64,000 nucleotides of DNA from Croceitalea dokdonensis DOKDO 023 (GTDB taxonomy: Bacteria > Bacteroidota > Bacteroidia > Flavobacteriales > Flavobacteriaceae), in the NCBI RefSeq assembly GCF_001306415.1, contig NZ_LDJX01000002.1, positions 310,001-374,000 on the forward strand, given 5' to 3'. The position numbers and the translations under genes were made by a program. How positions within the stretch are numbered: the first letter of the stretch is position 1; every line of letters starts with the position of its first letter. A model generated the notes under the pieces. It was not told where the DNA came from. It saw nothing but the letters and a program-made list of their open reading frames with translations, and ran no database searches. Shown here piece by piece: positions 54,192 to 61,947 of the stretch.

Positions 54192-55148
54192 TTAGTTCCC
54201 GTCATTTACATCTTCAAAATCTGCCAAAACCGCGGTCGCGATCATACTGCTGAACCCATCTTTATCAAGTTTGTTTACCTTTTTGCCATTGTCTTGGTTG
54301 TTGATTTGCAACATGCTGATGGGTGGCAATACATTTTTGGCAAGAAACAAATTTCTATGGTTCAATAGCACACCGGGTTTTGGTAGATCTTTGTGCACCA
54401 GACCATTGCCTTTGAGCATTTCAATGAGATGCTTCGCAAATGCTTGACCTTCCTTACTTTTTTGGTGATGGTAAACCGTCATCTCCTTATGGTCAAGACT
54501 GGTTAGAGTCCCATCAATATCCAATACCAAAACCCTTTGGTACTTGCTGCGGTTCCTTAAATACCTTGTATTGATTTCTTCAACATAGGCTGAAAGTTGC
54601 CTTGGACCAGCAATGGCCTTTTCCGTGGCGGTTGGCACCTCTTGCCCATCCGCCAGTTCCCCACTCATGGTATCGTCCTCAAAAAAATACACTTTGGCAC
54701 CATGGACCATTAGGTTTTCTGTCAATTGACGCACCACTTCTGAGCGAAAGTTCTTATGTTCTGGCCGCAGTTGATCCGTGGCAGCCTCACTTAACAACAA
54801 GTAGATAACGGCACCGGACAAGCGCTCACTTGCCACCGAAATATGTGCCAATTCTTTATCAAAAATTGGGGACTCTACCTCATTAGCGACCAAAAGGGCC
54901 TTTCTTTTAAAAGAATCTTCCACATTTGGAATGTAATACGTTCTGCCCAAATAGAGTTCGCTACCGTTTTTTATGTTGTCTTTGTTCAACTTTAAAAAGG
55001 CCTCGTAATGCTTTACAGGATTAAGCCCCTGTTTTCTTAATATCGCATAAATGCCATCACCATCTTTGGCTTGGACCGCAATGGTTTCTTGGGCGACCAG
55101 CGGGAGAAAAGCAAACAGCTGGCAAAGTAGGATTACACCAAATTTCAT
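54192..55148 (-). CDS. Catalytically dead amidase paralogue (Amidase_3-like, LysM-like start)
   Basis: 318 residues. The signal peptide and the GDGIYAILRKQGLNPVKHYEAFLKLN segment align closely with the neighbouring amidase. Across the catalytic domain the zinc ligands and the catalytic Glu are gone: His121 is Glu121 (SEAATD), His225 becomes Asp (VLDIDG), and Glu296 becomes Gln281 (MLQINNQ). YHHQK, seen in both proteins, is kept. It looks like a pseudoenzyme that may bind murein or regulate the partner. The gene is intact, with its own promoter and terminator. Confidence 0.85.
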   Translation of the reverse strand: MKFGVILLCQLFAFLPLVAQETIAVQAKDGDGIYAILRKQGLNPVKHYEAFLKLNKDNIKNGSELYLGRTYYIPNVEDSFKRKALLVANEVESPIFDKELAHISVASERLSGAVIYLLLSEAATDQLRPEHKNFRSEVVRQLTENLMVHGAKVYFFEDDTMSGELADGQEVPTATEKAIAGPRQLSAYVEEINTRYLRNRSKYQRVLVLDIDGTLTSLDHKEMTVYHHQKSKEGQAFAKHLIEMLKGNGLVHKDLPKPGVLLNHRNLFLAKNVLPPISMLQINNQDNGKKVNKLDKDGFSSMIATAVLADFEDVNDGN

Positions 55149-55172
55149 AAAAGATACATCTCAAACAGGTAG

Positions 55173-55203
55173 TAAAGATAGTGCTTAATCGATAAAATGC
55201 AAA
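55173..55203 (-). promoter_or_regulatory. Predicted promoter of the amidase paralogue
   Basis: On the minus strand TTTG (55200-55203), a 19-bp spacer, and TATCTTTA (55173-55180), one mismatch from TAnnTTTG. Its -7 box lies 24 bp before the start codon. Spacing and position fit the Bacteroidota consensus. Confidence 0.6.
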
Positions 55204-55227
55204 TAAATCGGATGAAATGCACTCTTT

Positions 55228-56493
55228 TTAAAAGTATTGCCCAATACCAAAGACAACCCCTTGTGCGGCATCCGAAGTAATGCCGTACCCATAATCTATC
55301 CTAAAAATAGCGTTAAAGATGCGCTTGTGTATAAATCTGATGCCTAGGCCAGGGTACACTCGTAAATTTTGAACTTCGGTAAAATCTCCGAAATCGCCCC
55401 CCGGATTGCGCCAGCTACCACCATCAATAAAGGCATTTCCTTGCAGCACAAACCAGTCTTTTTCCAAAAGTGTATGCCGGTACTCCGAATTGAGCACAAT
55501 GGCAGCGGTACCCCTATCAATAAGATTGCCCACACCCCGGATATTAAGATTGTTGTCCACGGCAAAGGGGGCAAACGGGGTGTTAATATTGCTCGCGACC
55601 CCAAACCGAAGCCGGTTGGCCCAATTGCCTCTTTCCCCGATACGTTTAAAAAAGAAAAAATCATTGTACCCAATGGTAAAATCCGGTAAGACTTGGTTCT
55701 GACTTCTAACCAACTGTACATTTAAAATACTTCTAAAACCGGACAGAAAATAGTAATAATACTCAAGGTCATTAAAGTCATAGATAAGTTTATACAAGTA
55801 CTTATCTACGTTCAGTTCTTGGGGAACGTTCGCATTTGTGGCCCCATTGATATACTGGTAATCCTCGGTGAAGAAATTAAGGCCAAATTCCATACGGTTC
55901 CGTTGATTGAACTCATACAACCCCATAATCTCAATAGATTCGTTATTATACCTGTAATCTGCCGTACCATTGGCCAAAAACACAGGCTCTTGCGTGGTCA
56001 AATCTTGATAGTTTACGGCAAGTCCCCATCTTTTAGAGAAGAGGTTGGGTGCCCTTACATGCAGCCCAATGGAATTAAAAACATCATACTGGTAAAATGC
56101 ACCTAGCGTTATCCCCCTGCCCAAAAAATTAAACTCCTGAAGGCCTACCCTAAAAGCAAATTCATCATTTACCGAGGTGTACACATTGGCAAAGGGAATA
56201 ATGGTAAAATTTTCCTCAATACCATAAACAACGGTATAGCCATCTGCCCCTTCAGCCTTTGCCACCTGAAAATAAGCATGCGCCACCGCGGGAAGTAGTT
56301 TTAGCCGGTCCATGTCTTGTTGGATAAGCAATGAATCCAAAGCTGAGCCTTCTTTTAACCTAATCAGTTTTTTAAGAAAGGAGGTTTTGGTTTTTTGGTT
56401 GCCTTGAATTTTTAGATCAACCACGGTTGCCTGTGAAAAGACCATAATCGGTACTAATAAGATGGCAGCACATATGTAATTTCTTATCCCCAA
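55228..56493 (-). CDS. Omp85-superfamily outer-membrane protein with a single POTRA domain
   Basis: 421 residues from a TTG start (56491-56493) that opens a signal peptide (about 1-21, VFSQ). A POTRA-like domain at about 22-95 (VVDLKIQGNQKTKTSFLKKLIRLKEGSALDSLLIQQDM) is followed by a 16-strand-like barrel ending VVFGIGQYF, with a terminal aromatic as a beta-signal. Much shorter than BamA (five POTRAs), it resembles compact Omp85 proteins or the outer part of a TamA/patatin-like exporter. Monocistronic. Function unassigned. Confidence 0.8.
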   Translation of the reverse strand: MGIRNYICAAILLVPIMVFSQATVVDLKIQGNQKTKTSFLKKLIRLKEGSALDSLLIQQDMDRLKLLPAVAHAYFQVAKAEGADGYTVVYGIEENFTIIPFANVYTSVNDEFAFRVGLQEFNFLGRGITLGAFYQYDVFNSIGLHVRAPNLFSKRWGLAVNYQDLTTQEPVFLANGTADYRYNNESIEIMGLYEFNQRNRMEFGLNFFTEDYQYINGATNANVPQELNVDKYLYKLIYDFNDLEYYYYFLSGFRSILNVQLVRSQNQVLPDFTIGYNDFFFFKRIGERGNWANRLRFGVASNINTPFAPFAVDNNLNIRGVGNLIDRGTAAIVLNSEYRHTLLEKDWFVLQGNAFIDGGSWRNPGGDFGDFTEVQNLRVYPGLGIRFIHKRIFNAIFRIDYGYGITSDAAQGVVFGIGQYF

Positions 56494-56891
56494 TTTTTGT
56501 TTTCTATTTACCTCTAACCGGTCGTGAATCTAGAAAAAATTTATCACCTTAAGTGGATTGTAAAGAGGTAAGTAGCACTAGTGCTACCTGCCTAAGTACA
56601 GGCAAGCCCAGAATCACAATTTTAGCTTAAAAAACCGTTCTAGATACCAGTTTTCCTTCTCCAACATCACCCAACCCGTTATTTTGTCGTGTACACAGCG
56701 TAACAACAGACACAATGGTTAAAGATAGTGATTGCAATCATGGTTCTGCGGTAATTGTGATAGAACCAAACAGCATCTTACTCGTTTTTTTTAGCTATGG
56801 TCTAAAAAAGTAAATTATTCTTTTGACCTTATGTATACCGGGCCGCATAGGATAAAGTTACAGCCAATAGTATCACACCATTCCATTTTAT
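56494..56891. other. Intergenic region with two adjacent inverted repeats
   Basis: About 400 bp without a gene. GTAGCACTAGTGCTAC (56572-56587) is a perfect 16-bp palindrome, and next to it TGCCT-AAGTAC-AGGCA (56590-56605) is another inverted repeat. From 56610 to about 56665 the sequence weakly resembles the core of the 178-bp element (AATCACAATTTTAGC, TTCTAGATACC). The remainder shows nothing definite. Confidence 0.5.
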
Positions 56892-57635
56892 TTAGGGAAT
56901 ACTAAAAGTAATGGAAGAAAAGAGATTTACCCAATTATCTTCGCTCACGGCCAGCAAGGTAAAACCATAGGTTGGGCCAGGGTCCAAGTCCGGGGGTTGC
57001 TGTGGGCTAATATTGAGCACTACATTATCCAATGTATAATACTGAAATAACCTGTCTACGGTGTAAGTGCCTGACAACAGATCATTGTTGGCGTTGGAAA
57101 CAACTTGGAAATATATCACAGCATCATCTAAAACACCATCTTCCCAGGTAAATATGGGCATGGTACCGCTAGGTTGCAACATGATATTTTCTGGCAAATA
57201 CGCTGTAGGTTTTGCATTTTGTTTTAGTCTGATGGGGTTGGAAAGATGAACTTTACCACCTTCTTCAAAAGCAACGATCAGCCATTTCTCATGCACTGGG
57301 GCAATTTCGTATTTTAACAAATAACCATTAAATACCGGCAGTAGCTTACCGGCTGCTTTTGTATAGAAAGAGAAATCGTTTTGGTCTACCTCAATGGATG
57401 CCGTTTGGTAATAGCTGATATTGGTTGCCCCATCGCGTGGGTATAAAAAAAGACTTACAACGGTAGGGTCTTCATTGCTGGCCGCACAGGCAATCACATT
57501 GCCCAAAACAAACTCCTTATCCGTCAAATCTGTTTCTAGGGTCGTTGCTTTAACAAATGGCGCATCATCAGAAATACAGGATAGCAGGAATAAGGCGTTC
57601 AACAAATACACTAGAAAAAACCCTTTTGTTCCCAT
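56892..57635 (-). CDS. Putative lipoprotein, unknown
   Basis: 247 residues with a lipoprotein signal (LLNALFLLSC, Cys at about 20). The mature part is beta-rich, suggestive of immunoglobulin-like or fibronectin-like strands (IRLKQNAKPTAYLPENIML, PGPTYGFTLLAVSEDNW). It is the last gene of an operon with GH113, a beta-barrel protein and a DUF547 gene. No family assigned. The gap to the GH113 stop is 14 bp. Confidence 0.7.
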   Translation of the reverse strand: MGTKGFFLVYLLNALFLLSCISDDAPFVKATTLETDLTDKEFVLGNVIACAASNEDPTVVSLFLYPRDGATNISYYQTASIEVDQNDFSFYTKAAGKLLPVFNGYLLKYEIAPVHEKWLIVAFEEGGKVHLSNPIRLKQNAKPTAYLPENIMLQPSGTMPIFTWEDGVLDDAVIYFQVVSNANNDLLSGTYTVDRLFQYYTLDNVVLNISPQQPPDLDPGPTYGFTLLAVSEDNWVNLFSSITFSIP

Positions 57636-57649
57636 TGGCGAAACCTATG

Positions 57650-58654
57650 CTACTTATAGTCGCCATAAAACTTTTTAATTACAGTTTCCGCTGGTTTATT
57701 TTGAGGGGTAAAACGGTTATCACCAGCACCACCGGACCTTTTATGGTGAATAAACCACTTCCAGACAAAACCTCCCGCGAACCAAGCTTCTTTCCAAAAC
57801 TCATCAAAAATAACTTGGGTGGCTTCCGCTTGTGCTTTTAGGTTAACTTCCATCTGATTGCGGTCTACCAACCAGGGTTTCTTGGCGGTAAAATCCATAC
57901 TACGGTACCCAAACTCGGTAAAAAGTATAGGTTTGTTGGTGTGGTTGGCAATGTCTTGTAGTTGTACCTTCCATTTTTGCCAAGCTGCGGACATTTCCAC
58001 TTTTGAGGGGTTTTTAGATTCCGATAACGGAAAGTACGCATCCACACCTATATAATCTAACTGCTCCCAAAACGGGGTTCTGGTGTACTCATCCCAATTG
58101 GCGGCATAGGTTAATTTGCCGGAGTATCTTTCTTTTACCTTTGTTATTAAATCATCCCAGAACTGGGGTCTTTGTTTTACAAATTGCTCCAATTCCGTAC
58201 CAATGCAGAACAAACTGGCCTTTACTTCTTCCGCCATTTCGGCATAGGTTAGAATAAAATCCAGATAGGTTTTTTCCAAGGTTTGCCAATCGGCTTCGTT
58301 CTCCATGGCAATTTTACCGGTAAATTCCCCGCGCCACACCCAAATCTGTGGCTTTACCATCACCTTAATACCATTCTGCTGTAACTTTTGGGCGTATTGT
58401 TTTGCCCCAGTTCTGGTCTCCCCAAACCACTGTCTTTCCGTATTAAAAACCACGCTTGGGGCACTTAAACTCCTAATAAACCCAAACGGCATTACAGCGG
58501 CATAGTTGGCATTAACGGCCACCACGGGATCTATATGCTCCTGTTGTACCTTTTCACGGGAGGCCACAAAACTCACCCCATTTATTTTTTCGGTTACCTG
58601 ACTGCTACATGAAAACTGCAGAAGGCATAAAAAAAGAAGTCCCCATACTTTCAT
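57650..58654 (-). CDS. Glycoside hydrolase family 113-like lipoprotein
   Basis: 334 residues with a lipoprotein signal (LLQFSC, Cys at about 16), then a TIM-barrel: GVSFVASRE at the start, ASLFCIGTELEQF (acid/base Glu at barrel strand 4) and PILFTEFGYRS (nucleophile Glu at strand 7). These are typical of clan GH-A and of GH113, a mannanase family. Whether it hydrolyses mannan or is a relative is inferred. The ATG sits in the loop of a strong hairpin. A beta-barrel gene precedes it by 35 bp. Confidence 0.82.
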   Translation of the reverse strand: MKVWGLLFLCLLQFSCSSQVTEKINGVSFVASREKVQQEHIDPVVAVNANYAAVMPFGFIRSLSAPSVVFNTERQWFGETRTGAKQYAQKLQQNGIKVMVKPQIWVWRGEFTGKIAMENEADWQTLEKTYLDFILTYAEMAEEVKASLFCIGTELEQFVKQRPQFWDDLITKVKERYSGKLTYAANWDEYTRTPFWEQLDYIGVDAYFPLSESKNPSKVEMSAAWQKWKVQLQDIANHTNKPILFTEFGYRSMDFTAKKPWLVDRNQMEVNLKAQAEATQVIFDEFWKEAWFAGGFVWKWFIHHKRSGGAGDNRFTPQNKPAETVIKKFYGDYK

Positions 58655-58662
58655 ATGGGGAC
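58632..58662 (-). promoter_or_regulatory. Hairpin over the GH113 start codon, terminator-like
   Basis: GTCCCCATA (58654-58662 on the minus strand) pairs perfectly with TATGGGGAC (58639-58647) across a 6-nt loop, followed by TTCTTTTTTT on the same strand. The start ATG of the GH113 gene lies at the loop edge. It could end upstream transcription or mask the start. Confidence 0.65.
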
Positions 58663-58689
58663 CAAAATAATTGTTTTTAAAGTGACCCG

Positions 58690-59550
58690 CTAGAAAACGG
58701 CACGTAATCCTATGTTAAAAGTTTCACCCAGCCCGGTATCCCTACCAGCAACAAAATTGGTATACAAGGTTTCCACATTTAACTCTTTGGTCAACTGGTA
58801 TTTGGCACCACCGCCCAAGGCCGTAAAATTTTGACTGAACTCATTTCCCAAATCAATAAGTTCCGTATGTTGCCCTAAAACAAAAACCGTGAATTTAGAA
58901 CTTGGAAAATAACTTAAGAAGACCCCCGGGGTAAGACGTAAACTGTTATTGGCAAAACTTTTTTGTTTATCCCCAAAATTATATTCTGAATTGATTTCAC
59001 TAAAAATCTGCCACTTTTTACCAGCAAAGGTGTAATCATAAAATAGGCGGTTCTGCCAAGTAAAACCGTTCTGATCCAAAAAGACTCCATTATCAAGTTC
59101 GCTATTGATCAAGGGGATGGAAAAAGCGCTTAAAATGGATAAATTGCCCACGTTCTTAAACGGCACCACTTTAATGGCCGGTGCAAACGAGGTGATTCCA
59201 GAGGTGGTCCTGCGTTCCGTAATGCCATTGGCCACAAAATCCCTTCCGTTGGCCCTGTATTCCACAATAGCGCCCAAGTTTACCCTTTTAGTGTCCGACA
59301 CACCGGTAAAAACCTCTAAAGTAGAAGTGAAAAAATTCTGCCTAATCCCATCTTCATTGGCAAATGTACTTTCCGTTTGGGTGTAAAGGTTGTTGAACAG
59401 TTTTATATCCCATTGGCCTTTTGCCATGAGTTTTGACGGGGTAAGGTTTTGGATCACACTTCCGCCATCGTCAGCATCGTTTTGGGCGGTGATGCCCAAG
59501 GTCAATAATAGGCAAACAGCTACGGGAAGATAATTTTTCAAAAGTTTCAT
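58690..59550 (-). CDS. Predicted outer-membrane beta-barrel protein
   Basis: 286 residues with a signal peptide (about 1-22, GITAQN) and alternating strands throughout, ending ETFNIGLRAVF with a terminal aromatic. The strand pattern (FNNLYTQTESTFA, QNRLFYDYTFAGKKWQIFSEINSEYNFG, VLGQHTELIDLGNEF) resembles the phenol-pathway MetA/transporter-type barrels, but assignment is loose. It lies 27 bp after the DUF547 gene. Confidence 0.75.
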   Translation of the reverse strand: MKLLKNYLPVAVCLLLTLGITAQNDADDGGSVIQNLTPSKLMAKGQWDIKLFNNLYTQTESTFANEDGIRQNFFTSTLEVFTGVSDTKRVNLGAIVEYRANGRDFVANGITERRTTSGITSFAPAIKVVPFKNVGNLSILSAFSIPLINSELDNGVFLDQNGFTWQNRLFYDYTFAGKKWQIFSEINSEYNFGDKQKSFANNSLRLTPGVFLSYFPSSKFTVFVLGQHTELIDLGNEFSQNFTALGGGAKYQLTKELNVETLYTNFVAGRDTGLGETFNIGLRAVF

Positions 59551-59577
59551 TTTTTTTATTTTTCAGGTTGTGTTTTT

Positions 59578-60300
59578 TTATTTCATCTCGTTCAATGCCC
59601 AGTCATACTCGTAAAAACCCACTTTGGCCTTTTCGGGTATCTTTTCTGTACGATACTGGTTTACATAATCAATTAAATTCTTTCCGTCTTGGGTAAAGTC
59701 ACCTTTATACCACTCAAACAATTGCGATAGTTGTACTTTTTTTCCTTGTAGCTTGATAAATTTTGCATCGTTCAAAGCCAATTTGGTTTGTTGCTCCAGT
59801 TGCCCATCCAAGGTGTTGGGCAGATAGGCATTGGCAATGATCGGCGGACACCCCAAGCCGGCACAAACCAATACAAAATGGAATCTTGCCTCTTTAGGGA
59901 AGTTAGCCCTAAGCAATTTGTTCTCTATATCATTTAAGGTGATGTTTTTTCCTCCTATAGCGTAGGTGATTTTATCAAAAAAACCAGCTTTGTCCAAAGG
60001 GGATTTAATGGGGTAATGGTCAACAATACCCTTTATAACGGACAAGTTATAGGCATTGATCCAAAAGGCCTGATAATTTTTGGTATCGGATTTTGCTACA
60101 GAGATATCCTTGGCCAAACCCAGTACTTCATTCAATTGGGAAGGATTGGAAGCTATGGCCTTATAGTCTACCCGGCCATTGGCCACATAAGTGCTTAGAA
60201 AGCTATCAGCCTTAGAAAAAAATTGGGAAATATCCTGTGCAGCTCCACCATGGAAAAAAACCAGGGTCGTTAGCGCGGCAACCAGTATTTTAGTTTTCAT
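59578..60300 (-). CDS. DUF547 domain protein, exported
   Basis: 240 residues with a signal peptide (about 1-21, FFHGGAAQ). The DUF547 core is visible as AFWINAYNLSVIKGIVDHYPIKSP, GKNITLNDIENKLLRANFPKEARFHFVLVCAGLGCPPI and LSQLFEWYKGDF. The family is widespread and of unknown biochemical role, with a conserved Cys near GLGCPP. It is the first gene of the four-gene minus-strand operon. Confidence 0.88.
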   Translation of the reverse strand: MKTKILVAALTTLVFFHGGAAQDISQFFSKADSFLSTYVANGRVDYKAIASNPSQLNEVLGLAKDISVAKSDTKNYQAFWINAYNLSVIKGIVDHYPIKSPLDKAGFFDKITYAIGGKNITLNDIENKLLRANFPKEARFHFVLVCAGLGCPPIIANAYLPNTLDGQLEQQTKLALNDAKFIKLQGKKVQLSQLFEWYKGDFTQDGKNLIDYVNQYRTEKIPEKAKVGFYEYDWALNEMK

Positions 60301-60537
60301 AATAGTTAGATTAGTGATTAAGAATCTGCCCTTTTGGTCGGTAAGTGTTTTTACTACCTACACCAAAGTAGTAGTTTTATGAATTATTTAAGATTTTGTG
60401 CCACAGGCCATTACAAGTTCGTTTTGAGAAGGGAATCCTTACAGTATTTAACTTATTTAAAAGCCTTCTAAATAAAAGCTGGCAGTTAAGTTCTTACCTT
60501 TAAGGCCGACACAACCCACAACCAATACAATACACAA

Positions 60538-61890
60538 ATGGAAACTGTTGTTATCATAGGCAATGGTGTTGCAGGTGTTACCGCTGCGCGACATATCAGA
60601 AAACATTCGGACAAGAGAATCATCATCGTATCTGCAGAAACCGATTATTTCTTTTCTAGAACTGCCCTTATGTACGTCTATATGGGGCACATGAAATTTG
60701 AACATATACAACCGTATGAAAATTGGTTTTGGGAAAAAAACCGGATAGAACTTGTGAGGGCCTTTGTAAATAAAGTGGATACCAAAAACAAGCAACTGCA
60801 ACTAGATGGCTCCAGAACCCTTAACTATGACACTTTAATTATCGCCTCTGGGTCCAAACCCAATAAATTTGGGTGGCCTGGGCAGGATTTGCATGGGGTA
60901 CAGGGATTGTATTCCAAGCAAGATCTAGATTTGTTGGAGGTGAACGCCCCCAATAAAGAAATCTGCAAACGAGCGGTAATTGTAGGCGGTGGACTTATTG
61001 GGATAGAACTGGCAGAAATGCTAAGGAGCAGGGATATCCCCGTGACCTTTTTGGTACGCGAAAATAGTTTTTGGAACGGTGTTTTGCCAGATGGCGAATC
61101 CCAGATAATCAATGAACACATAAAAGAACACCATATAGACCTGCGTCTCAATACCAATCTAAAGGAAATAAAGGCCGATGCGTCCGGGAGGGTAAAATCT
61201 GTTATTATTGAGGAAACGGGAGAAGAGCTTTCCTGTGACATGGTGGGGCTTACCGCCGGTGTAACGCCTAACATTGATTTTTTAAAAGATTCCGGGATTG
61301 AACTTGGCCGCGGGGTTAGGGTCAACAGACAACTACAAACCAACATTCCAGATGTTTATGCCGTTGGGGACTGTGCAGAGCAGCATGAAGCCATTGGGAA
61401 CCGAAGGCCTATTGAAGCGGTTTGGTATACCGGCAGAATGATGGGGGAAACCGTTGCCCAGACCATTTGCGGCAACCCGTTGGAATACAAACCAGGTCAC
61501 TGGTTCAATTCAGCCAAATTCCTGGATATTGAATACCAGACTTATGGATGGGTATTTGGAAGCAAGGGAAAACCTGATTATGAAACACAGTTCCACTGGC
61601 GACATAACTCAGAAAAAGTGTGTGTCACCATTTCGTTCCATAAGAACACTCATAAATTCTTAGGCATCAACACCTTTGGTATCCGGATGCGGCACGAAAT
61701 ATTTGACCGTTGGCTAACGGAAGGGAAAGGTGTTGATTTTGTTGTGGAACATTTAAAAGACGCCAATTTTGATCCAGAATTCTACAAAAAATATGAGCAA
61801 GACATTGTATCCAAATACAATACCGATCACGGAAAACACATAAAGCCAAAGAACAAAAGTCTAAAACGAATATTTAACCTAACCAACTAG
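60538..61890 (+). CDS. NAD(P)/FAD-dependent oxidoreductase (pyridine nucleotide-disulphide type)
   Basis: 450 residues: an FAD-binding start VVIIGNGVAGVTAARHI (GxGxxA), an NAD(P)-binding AVIVGGGLIGIELAEML (about 143-160) and the FAD-binding VYAVGDCAE (GD motif, about 276). The C-terminal 130 residues are a distinct domain. No CxxxxC redox disulphide is seen, so it is closer to ferredoxin/rubredoxin reductase-like proteins. It is followed 57 bp later by a membrane polyferredoxin gene, presumably its electron partner. Divergent from the DUF547 gene. Confidence 0.88.
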   Translation: METVVIIGNGVAGVTAARHIRKHSDKRIIIVSAETDYFFSRTALMYVYMGHMKFEHIQPYENWFWEKNRIELVRAFVNKVDTKNKQLQLDGSRTLNYDTLIIASGSKPNKFGWPGQDLHGVQGLYSKQDLDLLEVNAPNKEICKRAVIVGGGLIGIELAEMLRSRDIPVTFLVRENSFWNGVLPDGESQIINEHIKEHHIDLRLNTNLKEIKADASGRVKSVIIEETGEELSCDMVGLTAGVTPNIDFLKDSGIELGRGVRVNRQLQTNIPDVYAVGDCAEQHEAIGNRRPIEAVWYTGRMMGETVAQTICGNPLEYKPGHWFNSAKFLDIEYQTYGWVFGSKGKPDYETQFHWRHNSEKVCVTISFHKNTHKFLGINTFGIRMRHEIFDRWLTEGKGVDFVVEHLKDANFDPEFYKKYEQDIVSKYNTDHGKHIKPKNKSLKRIFNLTN

Positions 61891-61947
61891 TTGGTTCTCT
61901 ACATTTTGTTTTTTGAATCTGATACTTGAATTTGAACTTTTATAATT

